DNA of 40,898 nt from an uncultured Collinsella sp. (GTDB lineage: Bacteria > Actinomycetota > Coriobacteriia > Coriobacteriales > Coriobacteriaceae). The stretch spans positions 1 through 40,898 of the forward strand of contig UQKV01000018.1 in NCBI GenBank assembly GCA_900541665.1, given 5' to 3'. Below the pieces are notes generated by a model. The model was not told the DNA's origin. It saw only the letters and a list, made by a program, of their open reading frames with translations, and made no database searches. The translations under genes were made by a program, and so were the position numbers. Below, piece after piece: positions 30,742-39,064 of the stretch (its first letter is position 1; every line of letters begins with the position of its first letter).

Positions 30742-32856
30742 CTAGGCCTGGTCGGCGTCCGCGGTCTCCAAACCGATCAAACGGAACGGGTCTGCCACGC
30801 CGCCGATCGACTTTTGGAGTTCGCGCTGGCGCTGAGAATCTTGCATCGCCTGCATCGTCAGCACACGGCGCGCCTCATCGTCGAGCGACCGGTCCTGGCG
30901 AAGCTTGGCCTGTGCGGCGCGCATGCGGCGCTTGATGGTGTAGAGCTCGAGGGTATCGAGCATAAACACGATGTTCGTCTCGGTGGGGTGCTTGCTCGTC
31001 GACGAAATGCGCCCGGCGCTGACAAGCGACGCTGCCTCGGGACACACCGCGCGCGCCGCATCCATGCACGCCGTGGGGTCGGTGCCCGGCGGCGTCGCGA
31101 GCACGGCCCACGCGATGGACTCGTGGCGCGGATCCACCCACTCGATCGAGCAGATGCGGTCGGCATACGTGCGGAACAGGTCGGGGTAGCTCGTGAGCAT
31201 CGTCAGCAGCTCGCGCTCCCCCGCCAAAGACTTACGCTCCAGGTCGGTCAGCACGATCGGCATCGTCGGCGCCGCAGACGCGCCCGTTGCATCGGCAACC
31301 GGCGCCGCACCATCCATACCAACCGGCACATCAATCGGCGGCATATCGTCGACGACCTCGACCGGCGCGACCCCATAGGCCTCGAGCGGCACATAGTCGT
31401 ACGGCTCTTCCTCGACCGGTGTGGACACCGGCGGCGTCGCCCCCGACGCCCAGGCGCCGCGAGACGTCCCATGCGAACCGGACGCCCGACCGCCCGCGCT
31501 GCCTGCACGCTCGGCCTGCGCCCGCTGGCGCTCGTAGTTCTGCTCGCGACGACGCTCGGCATCCTCGCGCTTGGCAACATCGCGAAACACACGGCCCGAG
31601 CTCGAGCGCACCGTCTCCAGATCCAAACCCAAAAGGTCCGCAATCTGGATAAAGTACGTATCGATCATGTAGCTATCGCGCAGCGGATAGATGAGCGTCA
31701 GTGCGTCTTCGAGCGCCTTGGCGCGACCGCCCGGCGTGGAAATGTCGCTAGACTCCTGCAGTGAGCGGTACACAAAGTCCATGAGGGGCTCGGCGGCATC
31801 GATGCGCGCCTGCAGTGCCTCGCCGCCATGCGCGGTGATGAACTCCATGGGGTCGTTGCCGTCGGGAAGCACCACGCAGCGCAGGTCCATCGAATCCTGC
31901 TCGATAAACTGAATCGCGCGGCGAGCGGCCTTTTGACCGGCGGCGTCGCCATCGAACATATACACGATGCGCTTGGCAAAGCGGGTGAGCGTCTTTACAT
32001 GATGTTCCGTCAGCGCCGTGCCCAGCGTGGCGACGACGTTTTTAATCCCCGCCTCCCAGCAGGCGATACAGTCGGTATATCCCTCCACCACAATAGCGGT
32101 ATCCTGCGCGACGATAAACTCCTTAGCCCAGTTAAAGCCGTAGAGGTTTCGCTTTTTATGGAACACGCTCGTCTCGGCGGTGTTGAGGTACTTCGGCTGG
32201 CCATCGCCCATAATGCGCCCGCCAAAGGCGATGTTATGACCCTGCTCGTCAAAGATGGGAAACATCACGCGGTCGTAAAAACGGTCGGCAAGCTGCCCGC
32301 GCCCACGGCTCACGGCCACGTTGGCGTCGATCATCTCCTGCGGGGTAAAGCCCGCCTGCGACAAATGAGACACCAGCGCGTTGCGACCCGGCGCAAAGCC
32401 CAGGCAGTAGCGGCGGCAGACGTCGCCGCCCATACCGCGGCTCGCAAAGTACTCGCGCGGACGGCTATCCTTACCGCGCATAAGCATGGTGTGATAGAAC
32501 TGGGCGGTTTCGGCACACAGGTCATAGATGCGGGCGCGCTTGGTGCCGCGCTCGCGATAAGCGCCGGTATCGTGCAGCTCAATGCCGGCACGGTCGGCCA
32601 AGTAGCGAATCGACTCGGGAAAGCTCAGGTTCTCGCGCTTCATGATATAGGTGAAGACGTCGCCGCCCTCACCACAGCCAAAGCAGTGCCACACCTGCGT
32701 GGCGGGGATAATGTGAAACGACGGGGTCTTTTCGCCATGGAAGGGACAGCAACCCCAAAACTCATGGCCGCGGGGCTTGAGCTCAACCGTTTCCTGCACG
32801 ATGGCAACCAGATCGGACGCAGCGCGCACCTGGTCTTTCTCCTCATCGCTAATCAC
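30742..32856 (-). CDS. dnaG: DNA primase
   Basis: Makes RNA primers for replication, partnering the DnaB helicase. 704 aa from GTG 32854-32856 (GTGATTAG overlaps the ribF stop). Order: an N-terminal CHC2 zinc finger with Cys37, His40, Cys58 and Cys61 (CCPFHGEKTPSF, HCFGCGEGGDVF), a catalytic core with the Toprim motifs VVEGYTDCIACWEAGIKNVVATLGTALT and MFDGDAAGQKAA, then a long low-complexity linker (about 490-580, Arg/Gln-rich then Pro/Val/Asp-rich), and a C-terminal helical helicase-binding domain. The linker is longer than usual. It sits between ribF and rpoD, as in many Gram-positives. Confidence 0.96.
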   Translation of the reverse strand: MISDEEKDQVRAASDLVAIVQETVELKPRGHEFWGCCPFHGEKTPSFHIIPATQVWHCFGCGEGGDVFTYIMKRENLSFPESIRYLADRAGIELHDTGAYRERGTKRARIYDLCAETAQFYHTMLMRGKDSRPREYFASRGMGGDVCRRYCLGFAPGRNALVSHLSQAGFTPQEMIDANVAVSRGRGQLADRFYDRVMFPIFDEQGHNIAFGGRIMGDGQPKYLNTAETSVFHKKRNLYGFNWAKEFIVAQDTAIVVEGYTDCIACWEAGIKNVVATLGTALTEHHVKTLTRFAKRIVYMFDGDAAGQKAARRAIQFIEQDSMDLRCVVLPDGNDPMEFITAHGGEALQARIDAAEPLMDFVYRSLQESSDISTPGGRAKALEDALTLIYPLRDSYMIDTYFIQIADLLGLDLETVRSSSGRVFRDVAKREDAERRREQNYERQRAQAERAGSAGGRASGSHGTSRGAWASGATPPVSTPVEEEPYDYVPLEAYGVAPVEVVDDMPPIDVPVGMDGAAPVADATGASAAPTMPIVLTDLERKSLAGERELLTMLTSYPDLFRTYADRICSIEWVDPRHESIAWAVLATPPGTDPTACMDAARAVCPEAASLVSAGRISSTSKHPTETNIVFMLDTLELYTIKRRMRAAQAKLRQDRSLDDEARRVLTMQAMQDSQRQRELQKSIGGVADPFRLIGLETADADQA

Positions 32857-33856
32857 GGATGCCCACCCCCTGCTCACCCAAATGATGACGGATATCGTCA
32901 ATATTGCCCTCGACGGTCGCGATAAGCTCGTCCAGCGAACCGAACACGCGCGACGGGCGCAGCCAGCGCGTAAACGCCAGCGACACTGAGGCGCCGTACA
33001 GGTCGCCCGCATACCCGATCAAGTTGGCCTCGAGATGCGCCGAGGCGGCATCGTCGGCATACGTCGGCGGCAGGCCCACGTTGACGGCAGCGGGCCATAC
33101 GGTATCGTCGACCAGCACCAGGCCCTCGTAGACGCCATCGGCAGGAACCTGGATGCCCTCGGGCACCTGGATGTTTGCCGTGGGGAAACCCATGTCGGAG
33201 CCCTGGTGACGACCGCCGGCAACAATACCTCGCAGCATGTACGGGCGGCCGAGCAGCTCGGCGGCAAGCTCAACATGACCCCGGCGCAGCTCCTGGCGAA
33301 TACGGGTGGCGCAGATTGTCTGCCCATCGACGCACAGCAGCTCGTGGCCATAGACGTCAACGCCGCGCTCGGTACCCCATGCCTGCATCTCGGCAACGCC
33401 CGAGGCGCCGCCGCGACCCAACCTAAAGTCGCTACCCACGCGAATCGAGCGGATATCGATGACGCGCGACAGCAGCTTAAGAAAGCCCACATGGTCGAGT
33501 GCCGCCACCGCAGGCGTAAAGGGAACGGCCACCACCGCATCGACCCCGGTTTGAGCCAGGGCATGCAGACGGTCGGCCGTCGTCATCAGTTTTTGAGCGG
33601 GCGAGGGACTCACCACGACGTCCGGGTCGGGATCGAAAGTAACCACGACCGCCTTGCAGCCGTGGTTATGCGCATCGCGAACGACCGCGTCGATCAGTTC
33701 GCGATGCCCCCGATGCACGCCATCGAACACGCCGATGGCGATCGACGCGGCGCCCAGGCAAGCGCAATCATCAAATGCATCGGCGGCGACGATGCGGGCC
33801 TCTTCCGACTCGCCCGCGAAAAAGATACGCGCGAGCTCGTGGGAGGCCAGCATCAT
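32849..33856 (-). CDS. ribF: Bifunctional riboflavin kinase / FAD synthetase
   Basis: Makes FMN then FAD. 335 aa. The N-terminal nucleotidyltransferase domain carries GVFDGVHRGH (42-51) and VTFDPDPD; the C-terminal riboflavin-kinase domain has MGFPTANI, GVYEGLVLVDD and AAVNVGLPPTYADD. The usual N-terminus is extended by about 35 residues (MMLASHELARIFFAGESEEA). The ATG overlaps the truB stop (ATGATG), and the dnaG start lies inside the ribF end. truB-ribF is a widespread pair. Confidence 0.96.
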   Translation of the reverse strand: MMLASHELARIFFAGESEEARIVAADAFDDCACLGAASIAIGVFDGVHRGHRELIDAVVRDAHNHGCKAVVVTFDPDPDVVVSPSPAQKLMTTADRLHALAQTGVDAVVAVPFTPAVAALDHVGFLKLLSRVIDIRSIRVGSDFRLGRGGASGVAEMQAWGTERGVDVYGHELLCVDGQTICATRIRQELRRGHVELAAELLGRPYMLRGIVAGGRHQGSDMGFPTANIQVPEGIQVPADGVYEGLVLVDDTVWPAAVNVGLPPTYADDAASAHLEANLIGYAGDLYGASVSLAFTRWLRPSRVFGSLDELIATVEGNIDDIRHHLGEQGVGIRD

Positions 33857-34785
33857 CGAACACCGCCGATCGCCTGCGGAAAGACATGCTCCATAACAAA
33901 GCGACCGCCCTCGATACGGGCAAGCGCCTTGAGCCCGTCATCGAGCACCAGCGCAAACGGCGTCTTCGACGCATCGAAGCCCGCAAGCGCGCGCTCAATA
34001 GGAATACGACGTCCGCACAGCAGATCGTCGGCAAGATCGCCCGGCAAGTCGACGCGCGTGGCGCCCAGTGCCGCAATGGGATCCAAGGCAAAGTCGGCAG
34101 CGGACTCGGCAGAAAGCTCCTCGACCGCATGGCAGGCACCGATGGAAACAACGCCGGAGGCTGTACGGCGCAATGCGGAAATATGCGCCGCGTTGTCACA
34201 GGCACGACCCAGGTCGCGAGCGAGCGCACGGATATAGGTGCCCTTACTCACCGAAAACGCCACGGTCCAAACGCAAGCATCGCCCTCGCCGCCCACGGCA
34301 ATCAGGTCGGCGGAATATACCTCGACCGGACGCGGGGGCAGCGACACGGCATTGCCCTCGCGCGCAGACTTATAGGCGCGCACGCCGTTGACCGAAATGG
34401 CCGAAAACGCCGGCGGCACCTGCATCTGCAGGCCCAGCATGGCGGACAGGCGCTCGCGAGCATAGGCTGGATCGCGCAGCTCGGCGGCTATAGGCACCGT
34501 GCGGACGGCCTCGCCCTCCGCATCATCAGTATTGGTCTCGACGCCAAACGAGATGTCGGCGACGTAGCTTTTGGTATCGAGCGTGAGCATGCCCAGCAGA
34601 CGCGTTGCCTGACCCACGCCCACCACCATGACACCCGATGCCATGGGGTCGAGCGTTCCGGCATGACCGACGCGCCGCTCATGGAGGGCGCGCCGGCATT
34701 GCGAAACCACGTCGTGTGACGTGCAGCCCACCGGCTTATCGACGGCGAGCAGCATATTAAGTTGAGAGGGTGTACGACGAGCCAT
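33853..34785 (-). CDS. truB: tRNA pseudouridine(55) synthase TruB
   Basis: Converts U55 of the tRNA T-loop to pseudouridine. 310 aa, normal. Seen: the N-terminal LLAVDKPVGCTSHDVV, the catalytic Asp46 in HAGTLDPMASG, and YVADISFGVETNTDDAEGE. The C-terminal part is a short PUA-like region. The ATG follows a weak GGATGG site, 15 nt after the nrnA stop. It is part of the rbfA-nrnA-truB-ribF run. Confidence 0.97.
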   Translation of the reverse strand: MARRTPSQLNMLLAVDKPVGCTSHDVVSQCRRALHERRVGHAGTLDPMASGVMVVGVGQATRLLGMLTLDTKSYVADISFGVETNTDDAEGEAVRTVPIAAELRDPAYARERLSAMLGLQMQVPPAFSAISVNGVRAYKSAREGNAVSLPPRPVEVYSADLIAVGGEGDACVWTVAFSVSKGTYIRALARDLGRACDNAAHISALRRTASGVVSIGACHAVEELSAESAADFALDPIAALGATRVDLPGDLADDLLCGRRIPIERALAGFDASKTPFALVLDDGLKALARIEGGRFVMEHVFPQAIGGVR

Positions 34786-34800
34786 GTACCATCCAAAAAG

Positions 34801-35844
34801 TTAGAGCTCGACGGTCACCGAAGCGGGATCCTCCCCTACCAGCTCGGCCAGCATGGGAAGTGCCGCGGTGAGCGTCTCGGAAATCGTTCCGGCGTTGGTA
34901 AAGCCGGCGGCAGCGTGGTGCCCACCTCCGCCAAAGTTGGCCGCAATCTCGGAAACATCAAGATCGCCCTTGGAGCGCAGGTTGCCGCGCACCTTGGTAT
35001 CGCCCTCGATGCCCTTAAGGAACAGGCAGACCTCGACGCCCATCACCGAGCGAACCACATCGACCAGGCCGTCGCACTCATCCGAGGTGACGCCGCAGTC
35101 CTTAAGGTCGCTCTCGTACGCGTAGCTATATGCCACGCGCCCGTGCGCAACCGTCTTGATGCGACCCATGACGATGGACTTGAGGTGCAAGAACTCGACA
35201 CGCATGCTCTGATAGACCTCGAGCGCGACGCGCGCCGGATCGGCACCGTGCGCCACCAGACGCGAGGCGGCATGAAAGGCTGCGGCATCGGCGTTCTGAT
35301 ACTGAAAACGACCGGTGTCGGTAACCAGGCCGCACAGCAGGCAGGTGGCGATGCTGTCGCTTGCAGTAATGCCACAATCGGCCAAAAAGCGGTCGATAAT
35401 CATGGCGCAAGCAGCGGCATTGACACACCTAAGGCTGACCTCGGCAAACTCCTCGCGTGCCGGGTGATGGTCAAAGCACGCCACGTGAGCCGAACGACGC
35501 AACACCTCGGCGGAATTATTGAGGCGCTCGACGACCGGCACGTCCACCGAGATGAACAGGTCCGGGTTGTCGGTGTAGGCAGAGGCCGGTACCAGCAGAT
35601 CGGCGCCCTCCATAAAACGGTAGATGCGCGGAACGGGATCGTCGTCTGCCAGCAGCAGGGCGATGTCCTTGTCGGGGAACACCTTCATGAGCGAAAGGCC
35701 CAGGCCCAACACGGAGCCCAGGGCATCGCCGTCGGGAGAGGTGTGACCCGAGATCGCAATGGAGGACGCACCCTCGATAAGCTCGAGGATGCGTCGTTTA
35801 ATATCTGCAGACTCGCACAAGGCGAGATCGGCGGAATTAGTCAT
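34801..35844 (-). CDS. nrnA: DHH-family oligoribonuclease / pAp phosphatase NrnA
   Basis: Degrades very short RNA and the sulfate-assimilation by-product pAp; Mn-dependent. 347 aa. Seen: the first DHH motif IAISGHTSPDGDALGS, FISVDVPVVERLNNSAEV, the DHH block CFDHHPAREEF (DHH 125-127), and the DHHA1 RNA-binding GGGHHAAAGF near residue 305-314. The start ATG overlaps the rbfA end by 8 nt, with AGGAGG inside rbfA. Confidence 0.95.
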   Translation of the reverse strand: MTNSADLALCESADIKRRILELIEGASSIAISGHTSPDGDALGSVLGLGLSLMKVFPDKDIALLLADDDPVPRIYRFMEGADLLVPASAYTDNPDLFISVDVPVVERLNNSAEVLRRSAHVACFDHHPAREEFAEVSLRCVNAAACAMIIDRFLADCGITASDSIATCLLCGLVTDTGRFQYQNADAAAFHAASRLVAHGADPARVALEVYQSMRVEFLHLKSIVMGRIKTVAHGRVAYSYAYESDLKDCGVTSDECDGLVDVVRSVMGVEVCLFLKGIEGDTKVRGNLRSKGDLDVSEIAANFGGGGHHAAAGFTNAGTISETLTAALPMLAELVGEDPASVTVEL

Positions 35845-36247
35845 CTAAAGCTGCCTCCTGGGCGGCATCCGCTATCGGGTAGCCGTCCTCGTCCTTTTCG
35901 ATCGCAAGCGTGGCCGGAACGTTTTCCAGCGCACGCGTAATGCGCTCGGCCTCATCGGTCGAGCGATCGATGCGAAAATCGAGCTCGGGCGTGACGCGCC
36001 AATCGAGCGAGCGAGCCAACAGGCTGCGAATACGGCCCTTGGCGCTGGCAAGCGCCTCCATGACCTCATCGTAGCGGCTCGCATCGCACGACACGTACAC
36101 GCGCGCGAACGAACGGTCCACCGCGACCTCGACCGCGGTCAGGGTGACCAGGTCGAGACGCGGATCGGAAACCTCAAAGAGCAGGATATAACCGAGCTTC
36201 TCGCGAAGCTGCTCGCCCAAACGGCGGGTTGCCTGCGTTTGCTTCAT
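35837..36247 (-). CDS. rbfA: Ribosome-binding factor A
   Basis: Binds the 30S subunit and helps mature the 5' end of 16S rRNA; important in cold. 136 aa, single KH-like domain. Seen: RRLGEQLREKLGYILLFEVSDPRL, ARVYVSCDA, and RSLLARSLDWRVTPELDFRIDRS. The ATG follows TAGGGGG, 11 nt after infB. The C-terminal acidic tail (DEDGYPIADAAQEAALDD) is typical of actinobacterial RbfA. Confidence 0.95.
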   Translation of the reverse strand: MKQTQATRRLGEQLREKLGYILLFEVSDPRLDLVTLTAVEVAVDRSFARVYVSCDASRYDEVMEALASAKGRIRSLLARSLDWRVTPELDFRIDRSTDEAERITRALENVPATLAIEKDEDGYPIADAAQEAALDD

Positions 36248-36258
36248 AGCGCTACCCC

Positions 36259-38973
36259 CTACTCGGTACGGGCAACCTGGTCGATGCGGTAACCCTCGAT
36301 CTGGTCGCCGGGCTTGATGTCCTGGAAGTTCTCCAGGCCAATGCCGCCCTCGGAACCGCTCTTGAGGCTCTTGGCCTCGTCCTTGTAGTGGCGCATCGAG
36401 GCGATCTTGCCGTTGAAGACCACGATGCCGTCACGCACCAGGCGCACGGAATCGGTCGCGGCGATCTCGCCCTCCTCCACGCGGACACCGGCGGCGATAC
36501 CGACTTTGGGCACCTTGAAGGTGTCCAGGACGGTCGCGGTACCCGTGGAGACCTCGACCTCGGTGGGCTTGAGCATGCCGATGCGGGCAGCGTCGAGCTC
36601 CTCGAGGCACTTGTAGATGACGTCGTAGCAACGGATCTCGACACCCTCGCGCTCGGCAGCGGAGCGGGCCTTGCCGTCGGGACGCACGCCAAAGCCGATG
36701 ATGATGGCGTTGGAGGCGTCGGCCAGGACGACGTCGGTCTCATTGATGGCACCGACGGCGGAGTGAATCGTGTTGATACGGACCTCGGACTGATCCATCT
36801 TGTCGAGCGAGTCCTGAAGGGCCTCGATGGAACCCTGGACGTCGGCCTTGATGATCAGGTTGAGCTCCTTAACCTCGGCGTCGGCGATGGTCTCGAAGAG
36901 GTTCTCGAGCGTGACGTGCTTCACGCGGCTCTGCTCCTCAATACGTGCCTTGAGCGAACGCTCATCGGCCAGGGCGCGAGCCTCGCGCTCGTCCTCGAAC
37001 ACGCGGAACTCGTCGCCGGCATTAGGCACAGACTGCAGGCCCAGGATCTCGACGGCGTCGGAGGGGCCGGCCTCGGTGACGGCGTTGCCCTTGGGATCGA
37101 GCATGGCGCGGACGCGGCCGTAGGTAAGGCCGGCGACCAGCGTATCGCCCACGTGCAGGGTACCGCGGGTCACGAGAACCGTGGCAACCGAACCGCGGCC
37201 CTTGTCGAGCTTAGCCTCGAGGACGTTACCGGAGGCAAAGGTGTCAGGGTTGGCCTTGAGCTCGAGCACGTCGGCCTGGAGCAGCACGGTCTCGAGCAGG
37301 TCGTCGATACCGATCTTCTGCTTGGCCGAGATGTTGACGAACATGTTCTGTCCGCCCCACTCCTCGGGGATGATGCCGTACTCGGTGAGCTCCTGGCGCA
37401 CGCGGTCGGGGTTGGCGCCCGGCTTATCGATCTTGTTGACGGCAACGACGATGGGTACGCCGGCGGCCTTGGCGTGGTTGATCGACTCGATGGTCTGAGG
37501 CATGACGCCGTCGTCGGCAGCCACGATCAGGATGACGATGTCGGTCACCTTGGCGCCGCGGGCACGCATAGCCGTAAAGGTAGCGTGGCCCGGGGTATCG
37601 ATGAAGGTGATCTTGCGATCGTTGATCATGACCTGCGAAGCGCCGATGGCCTGGGTAATGCCGCCCGCCTCGCCGGCAGCGACGCCGGTGTGACGGATGG
37701 CGTCGAGCAGCGACGTCTTGCCGTGGTCGACGTGACCCATGACGGTGACGACCGGGGCGCGGGGCTTAAGGTCGGCGGGATCGTCGTAAAACGAGAAGGT
37801 GTTCTCCTCCTCGGGGGTGATGATCTTGATCTGACGGCCAAGGTCGTCGGCAACGAGCTCGACAAGGTCGTCGGACATGGACTGCGTCATGGTGAGCGGC
37901 GTGCCCAGCAGGAACAGGCGCTTGATGATGTCGTTGGCCGGAACGTCGAGCGCTTCGGCGAGCTCCTGGACGGTAACGCCCTGGGAGACCTTGATGGCGT
38001 CGAGTTCCTCGGGGTTCACGCCCTGGGCCAGCGCCTCCTCAATCTTGCGCTCCTCCTGAGCCTTAGCAGCCTCGCGCTCGCGCTTCTCCTTGCGCTTCTT
38101 GCGGCGACCGGTGGACTCGCGAGAGGCCTCCTCGACGGCAGCACGAGCCTCCTCGAGCACCTTCTCGCGGCTGTACTCCTCGGCCTCGCGAGCCATGCGG
38201 CTGTAGTGGTCCTCATCGTTGCCGTGACCGCCCTTGCGCTTCTTGCCCTTGCCCTGCTTGTCGGGGTTGGGGAAGTCCATGCCGGCAGCGACGTTGTTGC
38301 TGGCGTTGGTGCGATGGCTGTGCGGACGGCTCTCGGAGGCGTTGCGATCGGAGTTGTTGTCGGAGGCGTTGCGATCGTTACGACGGCCACCGCGACGGTC
38401 GTTGTTGCCGCCACGACGGTTACCGCGCTCTGCGGCGCGCTCGGCCTTGGCCTTGTCCTCGGCGTCCTTCTTCTCCTTGAGCACGGTCTCCTGTGCGGCG
38501 ATCTGGTCGAGCAGCGAACGGAAGCGCGAACCGGAGTCGGAAGCGGGGACGGCGCGGCGCTGAGCCTCGCGGGCAGCCTCCTCCTTCTCGCGGGCAAGGC
38601 GCTCCTGCTCGGCCTTCTTCTTGGCCTCGGCCTCGGCGCGGGCGGCCTCCTCGGCAGCCTGGGCGGCGGCGAACTGGCGGCGCTCCTCCTCGCGTGCCTT
38701 CTCGGCGGCGATGCGCTCGCGCTCGGCCTCGGCAGCGCGCGCTGCCTCCTCGGCGGCGGCTGCCTCCTCCTCGGCCTGCTTGGCGGCCTCGACTTCCTGG
38801 GCGCGGGCCTCGATCACCGAGGCGAGCTGCTTGCGGACCATGGCAACGTAGGCGTCCTCCAGGGTGGAGGAAGCGGACTTAGCGGGAATCTTCATTTCGG
38901 CGAGATGACCCATCAGTTCCTTGGAGGTCATGCCGAACTCTTTGGCCAGGGTGGACACACGGACTTTTGCCAT
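36259..38973 (-). CDS. infB: Translation initiation factor IF-2
   Basis: GTPase that places initiator fMet-tRNA on the 30S subunit. 904 aa. Residues 1-55: an IF2_N domain (VSTLAKEFGMTSKELMGHL). Residues 55-330: a long, charged, low-complexity region, first Ala/Glu-rich coiled coil, then Arg/Asn/Gly-rich (RGNRRGGNNDRRGGRRNDRN) and basic. G domain: GHVDHGKTS (about 413-421), DTPGHATF (about 457), NKIDKPG (about 512). Then IF-2 domains II-IV, ending EGYRIDQVARTE. The DNA of the disordered part holds an 18-bp direct repeat. The start follows AAAGGG/AGGTG. It is downstream of nusA without the usual ylxR/ylxQ genes in between. Confidence 0.97.
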   Translation of the reverse strand: MAKVRVSTLAKEFGMTSKELMGHLAEMKIPAKSASSTLEDAYVAMVRKQLASVIEARAQEVEAAKQAEEEAAAAEEAARAAEAERERIAAEKAREEERRQFAAAQAAEEAARAEAEAKKKAEQERLAREKEEAAREAQRRAVPASDSGSRFRSLLDQIAAQETVLKEKKDAEDKAKAERAAERGNRRGGNNDRRGGRRNDRNASDNNSDRNASESRPHSHRTNASNNVAAGMDFPNPDKQGKGKKRKGGHGNDEDHYSRMAREAEEYSREKVLEEARAAVEEASRESTGRRKKRKEKREREAAKAQEERKIEEALAQGVNPEELDAIKVSQGVTVQELAEALDVPANDIIKRLFLLGTPLTMTQSMSDDLVELVADDLGRQIKIITPEEENTFSFYDDPADLKPRAPVVTVMGHVDHGKTSLLDAIRHTGVAAGEAGGITQAIGASQVMINDRKITFIDTPGHATFTAMRARGAKVTDIVILIVAADDGVMPQTIESINHAKAAGVPIVVAVNKIDKPGANPDRVRQELTEYGIIPEEWGGQNMFVNISAKQKIGIDDLLETVLLQADVLELKANPDTFASGNVLEAKLDKGRGSVATVLVTRGTLHVGDTLVAGLTYGRVRAMLDPKGNAVTEAGPSDAVEILGLQSVPNAGDEFRVFEDEREARALADERSLKARIEEQSRVKHVTLENLFETIADAEVKELNLIIKADVQGSIEALQDSLDKMDQSEVRINTIHSAVGAINETDVVLADASNAIIIGFGVRPDGKARSAAEREGVEIRCYDVIYKCLEELDAARIGMLKPTEVEVSTGTATVLDTFKVPKVGIAAGVRVEEGEIAATDSVRLVRDGIVVFNGKIASMRHYKDEAKSLKSGSEGGIGLENFQDIKPGDQIEGYRIDQVARTE
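38333..38377. repeat. 18-bp direct repeat inside infB
   Basis: TCGGAGGCGTTGCGATCG occurs at 38333-38350 and 38360-38377, 27 bp apart (nine codons). On the coding strand it duplicates RNAS in the disordered Asn/Arg-rich part of IF-2. It probably arose by slippage. Confidence 0.7.
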
Positions 38974-39064
38974 ATGACTTCACCTACCCTTTCTGGCACC
39001 TTGGGTGCCTAGAGACTGAACGAGCGTGGGAGATGCGCCGGGACCTGCCCGGCGCGACCGCGCG
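38974..39064 (-). other. nusA-infB spacer with two hairpins
   Basis: 91 nt with no reading frame of note. Minus strand GCGCCGGG-CAGGT-CCCGGCGC just past nusA, then GGCACC-CAA-GGTGCC, then the infB ribosome-binding site. There is no T-run, so these are more likely mRNA processing or pausing hairpins than terminators. Confidence 0.5.

Noticed and set aside
36388..39012. Very long plus-strand open frame opposite infB
   Set aside because: It is the mirror of a high-GC gene: composition is Leu/Val/Gly-rich without domain signals, has no ribosome-binding site, and infB on the other strand is certain.
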